DNA of 64,000 nt, from NCBI RefSeq assembly GCF_049680855.1, contig NZ_JBMPGS010000001.1:434001-498000 (forward strand), written 5' to 3'. Below the pieces are notes generated by a model. That model made no database searches, was not told the origin of the DNA, and saw nothing but the letters and a program-made list of their open reading frames with translations. Of the stretch, positions 53,236 through 61,614 are shown in pieces. The translations under genes and the position numbers were made by a program. Each line of letters starts with the position of its first letter. Position 1 is the stretch's first letter. This DNA is from Salinimicrobium sp049680855. GTDB lineage: Bacteria; Bacteroidota; Bacteroidia; Flavobacteriales; Flavobacteriaceae.

Positions 53236-53574
53236 ATGCCTGAATCCAATCTTTATAAAGGAAGTTTAAATACCATTGTTCTCAAACTTTTAAGTGAAAG
53301 TGACAAGATGTACGGCTATGAGATTACTCAAAAAGTAAAGGAGATCACAAAGGGAAAGCTGAAGATAACAGAAGGAGCATTGTACCCAGCACTGCACAAA
53401 TTGGAAGCCGAAGGACTGCTGGAGGTTGAGGTGTTAAAAGTAAATAATCGACTTCGGAAATATTATAAACTCACCCACAAAGGAACAAAAGAAACCGCAA
53501 GTAAGTTAAATGAACTTGAGGAATTTATGGAAACGCTGCAGGGAATCTTGGGCTTAAAACCAACTTTTGGATAA
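53236..53574 (+). CDS. PadR family transcriptional regulator
   Basis: A 112-residue winged-helix protein taken from the ATG at 53236, since the earlier ATG at 53209 lies inside the -7 element. It has the PadR core: NTIVLKLLSESDKMYGYEIT, then ITEGALYPALHKLEAEGLLE and a wing with RKYYKLTHKG. PadR proteins repress adjacent genes, often transporters, and respond to small molecules or membrane stress. It heads a gene run with two membrane proteins and an ABC exporter, with its stop 2 bp before the next start. Confidence 0.9.
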   Translation: MPESNLYKGSLNTIVLKLLSESDKMYGYEITQKVKEITKGKLKITEGALYPALHKLEAEGLLEVEVLKVNNRLRKYYKLTHKGTKETASKLNELEEFMETLQGILGLKPTFG

Positions 53575-53576
53575 AG

Positions 53577-54194
53577 ATGGAAAAACTCACCAGTAAAAAT
53601 ATAAGGTTCATTGATCGATATCTTAAAAATTCAGGAGTTGAATTTTTGGATATAAGAATTGAGATGACAGATCATGTTGCCAGCGCCATAGAAAAAGATC
53701 TTAGCGAGGATGTAAATTCAGATTTCTACAGTGCCTTTAAAAAATACATGGTTCGGAATAAGAAAAATCTTCTCAAAAATGCCAAAAAACAGCGATGGTC
53801 TGTAGATCTAAAAGTTTTAAAAGAAGTCAGGAACCAATTATTTAAAGCACCTTCAGTCTTGTTGGGTCTTGGATTTACAGTAATTCTAAGTAATGTAAAT
53901 ATTGTACAGCTGGAGGAGAACCTTTTGTTTCAATTATCTTTTCTTATCCTGTTTTTGGGAGCATACTTTGTACCGATTGGGTTTTTTTCTAAACTAAAGA
54001 TATCCTTCCTCAATCGCTTATCTATTTACGCATATATAGTAAATTACCTGTTTTATCTTCTCCTAAAAAATGTAGAACCATCAGCTGGTTGGCTGTTAAT
54101 ATCTTACAGCCTACTTGTATGGGTAAATTGCGGAATTATTTTAGCTGCCTTTAAACTTTCAGCATTTTATAAAAAACAATATTCGGAAATATGA
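53577..54194 (+). CDS. HAAS-like domain membrane protein, copy A
   Basis: A 205-residue protein with a helical, charged N-terminal domain (IRFIDRYLKNSGVEFLDIRI, then EMTDHVASAIEKD) and four hydrophobic segments from about residue 92 to 198. The N-terminal pattern of a Tyr/Phe-rich helix followed by E(M/L)xDHxAxxIE resembles the HAAS domain, commonly encoded next to PadR regulators. It is paralogous to the next gene, which it overlaps by 4 bp. The function is inferred as a membrane partner of the PadR system. Confidence 0.6.
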   Translation: MEKLTSKNIRFIDRYLKNSGVEFLDIRIEMTDHVASAIEKDLSEDVNSDFYSAFKKYMVRNKKNLLKNAKKQRWSVDLKVLKEVRNQLFKAPSVLLGLGFTVILSNVNIVQLEENLLFQLSFLILFLGAYFVPIGFFSKLKISFLNRLSIYAYIVNYLFYLLLKNVEPSAGWLLISYSLLVWVNCGIILAAFKLSAFYKKQYSEI

Positions 54195-54880
54195 AAACGC
54201 CGAATCCTTCTGAAATAGATCGTTTATACCAATTCACCCGCCAGCATTACGTGGAGTTTTATGACCTGCAGACAGAGCTGGTGGATCACCTGGCGAATGG
54301 AATTGAACAGCAATGGAAGGAAAATACTGAAATTCCCTTTGAAGAAGCCCTGCAAAAAGAATTCAAGAAATTTGGAATTTTTGGTTTTTCAGATGTTGTG
54401 GAAAAGCGGCAAAGGGCAATGGAGAAAAAATACTGGGAAATCATCTGGAAAGAGGCCAAGGTTATTCTACAGGAGCCAAAAATGACATTTTTGATGCTTT
54501 TTTTATTTGGTTTTTCTTTCTTTCTTCAAAATTCAGAAACAGGGATTTACTTCCTCATTGGATTACTCTTGATATCTTCTATTGTCGCTTTGGTCTATAT
54601 AGGCCTGGAATCACATGCATTAAAAAAACGAATGAAAAAAGGTGAAAAGATTTACCTCCTCGAAGCCATGATTTTCAATGCAGGAGGATCTTTTTCGTTG
54701 CTTTGGCTTCCAATTCACATTTTGAGTGGCTTAGATTTTACTACTAATATTTATATACAATCAGCTGTAGCGTTTTTTATTATCATTATTGTCCTTACCA
54801 GCTACATATGCTTTTATAAGCTCCCAAAAAAGAAGGATGAGATATTGAAAAAAGTGCATCCCGAATTAAAATATTTGTAG
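54191..54880 (+). CDS. HAAS-like domain membrane protein, copy B
   Basis: A 229-residue protein with an N-terminal helical domain (SEIDRLYQFTRQHYVEFYDL, then ELVDHLANGIEQQW and FGIFGFSDVVEKRQ) and four membrane segments over about residues 97-218. It shows the HAAS-like pattern more clearly than copy A. The shared order of motifs in the two indicates an old tandem duplication. It lies upstream of the ABC permease by 55 bp. An exact copy of the 15-base dispersed palindrome is embedded at 54478-54492. Confidence 0.62.
   Translation: MKTPNPSEIDRLYQFTRQHYVEFYDLQTELVDHLANGIEQQWKENTEIPFEEALQKEFKKFGIFGFSDVVEKRQRAMEKKYWEIIWKEAKVILQEPKMTFLMLFLFGFSFFLQNSETGIYFLIGLLLISSIVALVYIGLESHALKKRMKKGEKIYLLEAMIFNAGGSFSLLWLPIHILSGLDFTTNIYIQSAVAFFIIIIVLTSYICFYKLPKKKDEILKKVHPELKYL
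54478..54492. repeat. Dispersed palindrome copy, exact
   Basis: AAAAATGACATTTTT is an exact match to AAAAATGNCATTTTT, within HAAS-like copy B (read as K-M-T-F-L, a different frame from the copy at 10234). Confidence 0.7.
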
Positions 54881-54935
54881 CAGATATGTAACAAATCTTA
54901 AAGATTTCCACTAATAACTGTAAAATCTAACCACA

Positions 54936-56420
54936 ATGTTCAAACATTTCATCTACTTGCAGTGGAAAGCGTTCTTCAGGTCTTCCAGCCTGGGGAAAAG
55001 CATCGGCCTCAAGATATTAATGGGGTTCCTGGCAATTTATTTTGCAGTGATCTTCCTGTTCCTGGGCATAGGATTATACCCTCTTCTTACAGAATTTTAT
55101 CCAGACCAACCGCCGCTGCACATGGCAAACCGCTTTGTTTTGCTTTGGCTGGGAATGGAACTTGTAGCCCGGTTTTTCCTGAAAACATTACCGGTGATGA
55201 CAGTAAAACCTCTGTTGATCTCACCTGTTCCTAAGCGAAAAGTGGTGAATTATGTGTTGATAAAATCTCTTTTATCGTTCTATAATCTCCTGCCACTTCT
55301 GCTTATCATTCCCTTCGGAATTTTTCTTTCCTATAAAACCGAAGTTACGCCTCTTGCCATCATTGGCTGGGTGATTGCCGTTTACTCGCTTATACTTTGT
55401 GTAGATTATGGAAATTTCCTTCTGAAGAAGAAATTTGCAGATAATCTGAAAGCCCTGCTTCCATTCCTTGTGCTTGTTGCTGCGCTTGTATTGCTTGAAT
55501 ATTTTGACATTTTCCGCAGTACGCTCTACTTTGGGAATGCACTTGATTACCTGGTTTTAAATCCGTGGTTGGCGATTGTTCCTGTAGTTTTACTGGTAAT
55601 TCTTTACAAATGGAATCAAAGAAACCTGGAGCGCAGGTTCTATCTTGATGATGGTCTTGGTGGGCCTTCAAAAGAGGTAAATACTCAGGAATTCCAATGG
55701 GTACGAAGATTTGGAGACATTGCGCCTTTTCTTCAGCTGGATATGAAACTCATTTGGAGGAACAAACGTCCTAAAACAACTATTTTTCTCTCTCTTGTGA
55801 TTATGGGCTATGGTCTCATTTTTTATCCGCAGGAAACCTACCAATCGATGCAAACAATGTTTGTCTTTGTCGGCATATTTATGACCGGAATCTTCATGAT
55901 CAACTTTGGGCAGTTCATTCCCGCCTGGGACGCCACCTATTATTCAATGATGATGTCGCAGAATATCCCGTTAAAGAAATACCTGGCTTCAAAAGTTGGA
56001 TTGATTACTTTCAGCATTATTGTACTTACTATTTTGACCACGCCTTATGTCTATTTTGGTACAAACATTCTCATTATGAATATTGCCTGTGCCATTTATA
56101 ATATAGGGATCAACGTGCCCATATTACTGTATGCAGGTTCTTTTAACCGAAAAAGAATTGAGCTTGAAAAATCCCCTTTTATGAACTACCAGGGAACAGG
56201 TGCAGCCCAATGGCTGGTGGGAATTCCGTTAATTTTTATTCCGGTGGCGATTTTTTGGCCGCTCAACAAATGGGTTACCTATGATGTTGGCGTAGCAGTA
56301 CTTGCGGGATTAGGCCTTGTGGGAATCCTGTTAAGGAAGCCTGTGATGGATTTCATAGAAAGAGCTTATCAAAAAAATAAATATGCAATGATCCAGGGAT
56401 TCAAACAAACCGGGGAATAG
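54936..56420 (+). CDS. ABC transporter permease (DUF5687-like)
   Basis: A 494-residue protein with about ten to twelve hydrophobic segments. It begins MFKHFIYLQWKAFFRSSSLG and has the loop RRFGDIAPFLQLDMKLIWRN, a pattern I connect to the DUF5687 family of ABC-2-like permeases in Bacteroidota. It precedes an ABC ATPase by 17 bp, so the two should form one transporter. Substrate and direction are not known; ABC-2 types usually export. Confidence 0.8.
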   Translation: MFKHFIYLQWKAFFRSSSLGKSIGLKILMGFLAIYFAVIFLFLGIGLYPLLTEFYPDQPPLHMANRFVLLWLGMELVARFFLKTLPVMTVKPLLISPVPKRKVVNYVLIKSLLSFYNLLPLLLIIPFGIFLSYKTEVTPLAIIGWVIAVYSLILCVDYGNFLLKKKFADNLKALLPFLVLVAALVLLEYFDIFRSTLYFGNALDYLVLNPWLAIVPVVLLVILYKWNQRNLERRFYLDDGLGGPSKEVNTQEFQWVRRFGDIAPFLQLDMKLIWRNKRPKTTIFLSLVIMGYGLIFYPQETYQSMQTMFVFVGIFMTGIFMINFGQFIPAWDATYYSMMMSQNIPLKKYLASKVGLITFSIIVLTILTTPYVYFGTNILIMNIACAIYNIGINVPILLYAGSFNRKRIELEKSPFMNYQGTGAAQWLVGIPLIFIPVAIFWPLNKWVTYDVGVAVLAGLGLVGILLRKPVMDFIERAYQKNKYAMIQGFKQTGE

Positions 56421-56437
56421 CAATTAAAAAATTAACC

Positions 56438-57166
56438 ATGATTACAATTACCAACCTATCAAAAAATTACGGCGGAACTACCGTCCTGAATATAGAACAC
56501 CTTGAAATTCCAACTGGACAAAGCTTTGGACTCGTGGGAAATAATGGCGCGGGAAAAACCACTCTTTTCAGTCTTTTGCTGGATTTGATACAGCCTTCTA
56601 CAGGTAACGTTTTTAATAACGAAATTACTGTAAGCCAGAGTGAGGAATGGAAACCATTCACCTCTTCTTTCATTGATGAAAGCTTTTTAATAGGCTATCT
56701 CACGCCTGAAGAATACTTTTACTTCATTGGGGAACTGCGGAACCGAAACAAGGCCGATGTCGCTAATTTCCTAAAGGATTTTGAGGATTTCTTTAACGGA
56801 GAAATTTTAGGGCAAAAGAAATATCTGAGGGATCTTTCCAAAGGGAATCAAAAGAAAGTGGGAATTGTTGCCGCCCTAATTGGAGATCCAAAAGTGGTTA
56901 TTCTCGACGAACCTTTTGCAAACCTCGATCCTACCACGCAAATTAAATTGAAGAAACTCATCAAAGAACTGACAGAAAACTCTGAAGTCACTGTACTTAT
57001 TTCCAGTCACGATCTTATTCATGTCACCGAGGTTTGCGAGCGAATCGTAGTGCTTGCCAAAGGGAAAGTAGTGAATGACATCAAAACTTCGGAAGCAACT
57101 TTAAAAGAATTGGAATCTTATTTCGCAGGACAACAGCCCACAGAAGTGCAGGAGGATATGTCGTAA
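56438..57166 (+). CDS. ABC transporter ATP-binding protein
   Basis: A 242-residue ATPase with Walker A GNNGAGKTTLF near residue 34, the signature LSKGNQKKVG near residue 135, Walker B VVILDEPFANLDP and the switch His in ISSHDL. It should power the adjacent permease. Length is typical of ABC-2-type exporter ATPases. It is the last clear gene of the PadR unit. Confidence 0.94.
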   Translation: MITITNLSKNYGGTTVLNIEHLEIPTGQSFGLVGNNGAGKTTLFSLLLDLIQPSTGNVFNNEITVSQSEEWKPFTSSFIDESFLIGYLTPEEYFYFIGELRNRNKADVANFLKDFEDFFNGEILGQKKYLRDLSKGNQKKVGIVAALIGDPKVVILDEPFANLDPTTQIKLKKLIKELTENSEVTVLISSHDLIHVTEVCERIVVLAKGKVVNDIKTSEATLKELESYFAGQQPTEVQEDMS

Positions 57167-57224
57167 AAAGCTATTAGAATTCTCAAGAAATTCAAAAAAA
57201 GTAATCGTAAAATCCCCTTTTTGA

Positions 57225-57401
57225 CTATGGGAGATAAGATTAAGCCTTTCCAAGCTGTTATTCGTGGTAACCGGACTTATTCTTGGAGGAATTTTCCTCG
57301 GTGGAGCTTTTTCCGGCGAGTTGGAAAACGGTTATCTCTATTCAGCCATCGTTTTACTAAGCAGCGGAACGATTTTGCTAAAGAGCCGGCACAGAAAGTA
57401 A
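57225..57401 (+). CDS. Possible small two-helix membrane protein with unclear start
   Basis: The frame ending at TAA 57399-57401 reads LSKLLFVVTGLILGGIFLGG, then GELENGYLYSAIVLLSSGTI and a basic end, a convincing small membrane protein of two helices. The frame is open from 57225 but holds no ATG; possible starts are ATA at 57234 or GTG at 57264. A start ATG at 57227 lies in a different frame, so a frameshift is also possible. It fills the gap between the ABC ATPase and the CPBP protease. Confidence 0.4.
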   Translation, partial: LWEIRLSLSKLLFVVTGLILGGIFLGGAFSGELENGYLYSAIVLLSSGTILLKSRHRK

Positions 57402-57443
57402 AATATCTTTCCTTTTCCCCATTTTCAATAATCTTAACCTTTC

Positions 57444-58325
57444 ATGAAACAACAATCTGCAATTCCAGGCTGGGCGAGAGTCCTGCTCTTAATCCTTCCT
57501 TACTTTTTCGTCGTTGGAATCTTTCAATTAATAGGAATGGCATTAACGGGCGCCTCTTTTACAGATCCCGATGCTGCAATGACTTCGGAACAGCAACTGG
57601 CAGTGAATTTTTTCGGAATGATTGGTACCTTTTTCCTTCTCTGGATTTTTATGAGGTATGTGGACAAAGAAAAATTTATTTGCCTCGGGTTTCATACAAA
57701 AGGCAGAATGAAGGATTTCCTGGTTGGCACCGGAATTGGGCTTGTAACCATGATTTTTGGATTCTTACTGCTAATAAGTATAGATGAAATTGATTATTCC
57801 GGAGTGGTTTTTAATTGGAAGGAGTTGGGCTATTCTATAATCTTATTCCTTATCGTCGCTTTCGTGGAAGAAGCCCTTTTTAGAGGTTACGTTCTAAAGA
57901 ATTTCATGTTTTCCACCAACAAATATGTTGCGCTGGCACTGTCTTCGGCACTATTTGCCATTATGCACGGGATGAACCCAAACATTAGCCTTTTTAGCTT
58001 ATTTGATCTTTTCCTGGCAGGAATGATCCTGGGAATTACATACATCTATACGAAAAATTTATGGTATCCCATTGGTTTACATTTTGGTTGGAACCTTTTT
58101 CAGACGCATTTTGGGTTTAATGTGAGCGGACAGGATTTTTATTCTCTGCTCGAATTCAATTACACTACTGGAAACCTTCTAAACGGGGGCGAATTTGGGT
58201 TTGAAGGATCTATTTTCTCTATTGCTGCACAAGTGGTCATCTTTTTTGGGGCATTGTTCTACTACAAACAACCCGAGAAAAGATTGCCCGAAATACCATT
58301 TCAGGAAGTAGAAGTTCCAGACTAA
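57444..58325 (+). CDS. CPBP family intramembrane glutamic protease
   Basis: A 293-residue polytopic protein with the Abi/CPBP motifs: VEEALFRGYVLK near residue 145 (EExxxR), then FAIMHGMNP, and LHFGWNLFQ. About eight hydrophobic segments are present. These membrane proteases belong to the type II CAAX prenyl endopeptidase superfamily; the bacterial substrates are mostly unknown. It lies just after the ABC exporter unit and may be part of it. Confidence 0.9.
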   Translation: MKQQSAIPGWARVLLLILPYFFVVGIFQLIGMALTGASFTDPDAAMTSEQQLAVNFFGMIGTFFLLWIFMRYVDKEKFICLGFHTKGRMKDFLVGTGIGLVTMIFGFLLLISIDEIDYSGVVFNWKELGYSIILFLIVAFVEEALFRGYVLKNFMFSTNKYVALALSSALFAIMHGMNPNISLFSLFDLFLAGMILGITYIYTKNLWYPIGLHFGWNLFQTHFGFNVSGQDFYSLLEFNYTTGNLLNGGEFGFEGSIFSIAAQVVIFFGALFYYKQPEKRLPEIPFQEVEVPD

Positions 58326-58379
58326 CACAGCAGGAATTTATCCTGAAACCTAATCCTCACAGGTTCAGGGAAATTTACC

Positions 58380-58387
58380 TATTTTTG
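58380..58387 (+). promoter_or_regulatory. Candidate -7 element for sprE
   Basis: TATTTTTG matches TAnnTTTG, with a leader of about 50 nt to the TTG start at 58445. A stem-forming stretch at about 58342-58370 lacks a T-run. Confidence 0.45.
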
Positions 58388-58444
58388 CCTTTACAATAAA
58401 ATCTGCACAATTCAGTTATCCCTAATATCAAAGAATCGTTTGAT

Positions 58445-60991
58445 TTGAAAGCATTTAGAAAAGGCCTTTTTTGGGTGGTCATCATTTTTTGTGTTGCCGG
58501 GTGTTCACGAAAGAACAACACCTTTGTAAACCGCAACTGGCATGCGATCACTTCGGAATATAATACGCTGTACAACGGCAATCTTGCGCTTGAATTAGGA
58601 AAAGAGGAGTTAAATCAAAGCTACCGCGATGACTACTGGAACATTCTTCCCGTGGAACGCATGCAGGTAAGCGAAGAGGTTTTGGCGCCGGGAGAAACCA
58701 GGAACCCTAATTTTGAGATTGCCGAAGAGAAAGCCGTAAAGGCCATTCAGCGGCATTCCATGTTAATTGAAGGCAGCGAGAAGAATCCGCAGATTGATGA
58801 AGCTTACCTGCTTCTGGGAAAAGCAAGGTATTACGATCAGCGATTTATTCCTGCGCTGGAAGCTTTCAACTACATTCTGCATAAATACCCGTTAAGCAAT
58901 ACGATCAATCACGCCCGTATTTGGCGGGAGAAAGTAAATATTCGGCTTGAATTTGAAGAGCTGGCGATAAAAAACCTAAAAAAAATACTCGAACAGGAGA
59001 AGTTGAAAGACGAGGACCGGGCAGATGCCGCTGCGATGCTCGCAGAAGCTTATATCAATCTCTCTCAACTTGACAGCGCAGTAGCACCTATAAAAACTGC
59101 GGCACAGTATACCGGAAACAATGAGGAAAGAGGAAGGTACCTGTTTATAACAGGTCAGTTGTACGATCGTCTCGGCAAGAAAGACAGTGCAAACATCGCT
59201 TTTCAAGAGGTGATAGATCTTAATCGTAAATCTCCCAGAATTTATTTGATAAATGCGCAAATTGCTCAATTGCAGAATGCATCAATAAATGCCGAAGATA
59301 AGGCTGCTATCCTCGAATCTCTGACTTCAATGGAACGGAACAGGGAAAACAGGCCCTTTCTTGATAAGATTTACTTTCAGTTAGCGGAATTCCATTACAA
59401 GGCAGATTCTCTTGATTTAGCAATAGATTATTACAACCGTTCGCTGCGTTCGCCTTCCGAAGATCCCTACCTGCAAAGCCTGGATTACCAAACCCTCGGA
59501 AATATTAATTTTGACGCCGGATATTACGAGGTTGCCGGTGCATATTACGATAGTACCATGTTGAGGTTGCCCCAAAATTCAAATGAATTCCGGCTTATCA
59601 GGAAGAAAAGGGAAAATCTTCAGGATGTGACCACGTACGAAGGGATTGCCAGAGAAACAGACAGTATTCTTTATTTAGCAGATCTTTCGGATGCTGAACG
59701 CCTTGAATATTTCACGGCTTATACCAATGACTTAAAAGCAACTGCTAAAAAGAACATTTCTGAAACACCTGGAACTGCTTCAGAAGAAAGAGCGATGAAT
59801 TTCTTTGAAGACAAAAGAACTGCCATGCCGGGAGTTCCAAATCCGGCGAATAGCTTTTACTTCTACAATGCAACGGCTGTTGCTTATGGAAAGCAGGAAT
59901 TCTTCAGGATTTGGGGAGACCGTGATTTAACCGATAATTGGAGAACCGGAGGCATGGGCAACCTTTCTGAGAAAGACAATCAATTAGCCATTTCTGAAGC
60001 TGCTATAGAAGACGATCCTTTGCATGACCCAAAGACGTACATAAGACAGATCCCGACGGATCCCGAAATACTGGACAGTCTTCAAATAGAGCGGAATTTT
60101 GCTTATTACCAGCTGGGGCTTATCTACAGGGAAAAATTTGGAGATGACGGGCTGGCCGCGAGAAACCTGGAACTCTTGCTGCAAAGTGATCCCGAAGAAC
60201 GGCTTATCCTTCCTGCAAAATACCATCTTTATAAAATCTATTCCGATGCGGGGGAACTTGCACGGGCGCAGGCTCTAAAAATAGAAATTGTACAGGAATA
60301 TCCCGACACCAGATATGCTGCTATTCTTGATAATCCGGGAAGTTTACTTCAGGATGAGAATGATCCTGAAATGCTGTACAATGAATTGTATCAACTTTTT
60401 GAAAACCAGGAGTACCAGGAGGTTATTGCTCAAACGGAGGACCTTTCTAACAGGTTTTCGGGAACTGCGGTTGAACCAAAACTGGAACTGCTTCAGGCGA
60501 TGGCCATAGGGCGGCTTCACGGTTTTGAAGCTTACAAAGAAGAACTGAATTTTGTAGCGCTTAATTTTCCGCAGAGTGAAGAAGGTAAAAGGGCGCAGCA
60601 ACTTTACAATGAATCGCTTCCTGCGCTTGCAGAAAAAGAATTTAAGCAGGATAGTACTGCCGGCTCTTTTAAACTGGTTTTTCCTTTCAGAAAAGAACAG
60701 GAACAGGAAAAAAATGCCCTTATGGATTCTCTGAATAAAGCCCTGTCAGTGCTTCAATATAATGATCTAAAGGTGTCCCGGGATGTTTACGATCCTACGC
60801 AGGATTTTGTCGTGCTGCATGGTTTTTCTTCCCGTGGGAGGGCAGAAGGACTGGCAAAAAAGCTTAGCGAAAGCGAAGATTACCAGATAAATAATAATTC
60901 TTTTTATATTTCAACACCAAATTACAGGATTGTACAAATCCACAAAAATATTGATTCATATTTAAAGAACTTAACCAATACCCCCCAGTAA
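58445..60991 (+). CDS. sprE: SprE/PorW-like TPR lipoprotein (gliding motility, type IX secretion)
   Basis: An 848-residue protein with a lipoprotein signal (IIFCVAGC, Cys20). The conserved RNWHAITSEYNTLYNGNLAL follows, then many tetratricopeptide-like helices over about residues 100-650 and a C-terminal domain of ~90 residues. This matches the SprE/PorW lipoprotein required for gliding and type IX secretion in flavobacteria. No ATG exists in frame upstream of the signal; a stop lies at 58397, so TTG at 58445 is the start. It overlaps the bactofilin gene by one base. Confidence 0.85.
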   Translation: MKAFRKGLFWVVIIFCVAGCSRKNNTFVNRNWHAITSEYNTLYNGNLALELGKEELNQSYRDDYWNILPVERMQVSEEVLAPGETRNPNFEIAEEKAVKAIQRHSMLIEGSEKNPQIDEAYLLLGKARYYDQRFIPALEAFNYILHKYPLSNTINHARIWREKVNIRLEFEELAIKNLKKILEQEKLKDEDRADAAAMLAEAYINLSQLDSAVAPIKTAAQYTGNNEERGRYLFITGQLYDRLGKKDSANIAFQEVIDLNRKSPRIYLINAQIAQLQNASINAEDKAAILESLTSMERNRENRPFLDKIYFQLAEFHYKADSLDLAIDYYNRSLRSPSEDPYLQSLDYQTLGNINFDAGYYEVAGAYYDSTMLRLPQNSNEFRLIRKKRENLQDVTTYEGIARETDSILYLADLSDAERLEYFTAYTNDLKATAKKNISETPGTASEERAMNFFEDKRTAMPGVPNPANSFYFYNATAVAYGKQEFFRIWGDRDLTDNWRTGGMGNLSEKDNQLAISEAAIEDDPLHDPKTYIRQIPTDPEILDSLQIERNFAYYQLGLIYREKFGDDGLAARNLELLLQSDPEERLILPAKYHLYKIYSDAGELARAQALKIEIVQEYPDTRYAAILDNPGSLLQDENDPEMLYNELYQLFENQEYQEVIAQTEDLSNRFSGTAVEPKLELLQAMAIGRLHGFEAYKEELNFVALNFPQSEEGKRAQQLYNESLPALAEKEFKQDSTAGSFKLVFPFRKEQEQEKNALMDSLNKALSVLQYNDLKVSRDVYDPTQDFVVLHGFSSRGRAEGLAKKLSESEDYQINNNSFYISTPNYRIVQIHKNIDSYLKNLTNTPQ

Positions 60992-61419
60992 TGTTTTCAC
61001 AAGAGAAAAAATCGAAATCCACGCCTGAAGTAAGCCGAGATCAGAATAAAATCGCACAAGGCACAAAAATTATTGGAAATCTTGAGGCCAAAGGCGGCTT
61101 TAGAATTGACGGCTACGTAGAAGGCAATGTGAAAACCCCCGGCAAGGTCGTTATAGGCAAAGAAGGGTGTATCAATGGAATTCTGGAGTGTGAAAATGCA
61201 GATATTGAAGGCAAATTTTCTGGAAAGTTAAACATCAATAATATTCTTAGTTTAAGATCTACGGCTTCTATTGAAGGAGAAGTTACGGCATCTAAACTTG
61301 CTGTAGAACCGGGTGCTGTTTTTGACGCTACCTGCTGTATGAAAGGACGCGTAAAATCCATCAACGATGAAAGAGGAGGAAGAAAAGAAAAACAGGAAGG
61401 GAAAGAAAAGTCAGCTTAA
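60991..61419 (+). CDS. Bactofilin (polymer-forming cytoskeletal protein)
   Basis: A 142-residue protein with a short polar N-terminus, a right-handed beta-helix core of repeated glycine/valine-rich strands (KIIGNLEAKGGFRIDGYVEG and similar, residues ~25-118) and a disordered basic tail. Bactofilins polymerise without nucleotide into filaments at the membrane and affect shape and envelope growth. Its start overlaps the sprE stop (TAATG) and its last 53 bp overlap the atpZ gene, so the protein tail and the AtpZ start are read from the same DNA. Confidence 0.92.
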   Translation: MFSQEKKSKSTPEVSRDQNKIAQGTKIIGNLEAKGGFRIDGYVEGNVKTPGKVVIGKEGCINGILECENADIEGKFSGKLNINNILSLRSTASIEGEVTASKLAVEPGAVFDATCCMKGRVKSINDERGGRKEKQEGKEKSA

Positions 61420-61609
61420 AAACTGGGCCATCTTTACTGGTATTGCCTTTGAAATGGGGGGTACCATATTTTTATGCGCCTGGGCAGGAAAGGAGCTGGA
61501 TGAGCGATATTCTTCCGAAAGAAACTGGTTCACCATTGGCCTCGTGCTTTTTGGCCTCGTTGCATCTGTCCTTGTAGTTCTAAAACAATTAAAGAATTTC
61601 GACAATTAA
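61367..61609 (+). CDS. atpZ: AtpZ/AtpI-type ATP synthase accessory protein
   Basis: An 80-residue protein with a charged N-terminus (MKEEEEKKNRKGKKSQ) and two membrane helices (AIFTGIAFEMGGTIFLCAWA and FTIGLVLFGLVASVLVVL), joined by GKELDERY. It matches the AtpZ/AtpI accessory family found at the start of ATP synthase operons, linked to c-ring assembly or Mg2+ handling. Its first 53 bp overlap the bactofilin end. Confidence 0.85.
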   Translation: MKEEEEKKNRKGKKSQLKNWAIFTGIAFEMGGTIFLCAWAGKELDERYSSERNWFTIGLVLFGLVASVLVVLKQLKNFDN

Positions 61610-61614
61610 CTTAT

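Noticed and set aside
57221..57787. 188-codon ORF overlapping the CPBP protease
   Set aside because: Its second half lies out of frame in the CPBP gene, whose motifs are clear, and its translation is rich in Arg, Trp and Cys like a shadow frame. The real frame in the first half is the one ending at 57401.
58342..58370. Stem-loop before sprE as a terminator of the CPBP gene
   Set aside because: The stem has a bulge and there is no T-run after it, so support is too weak for a terminator call.
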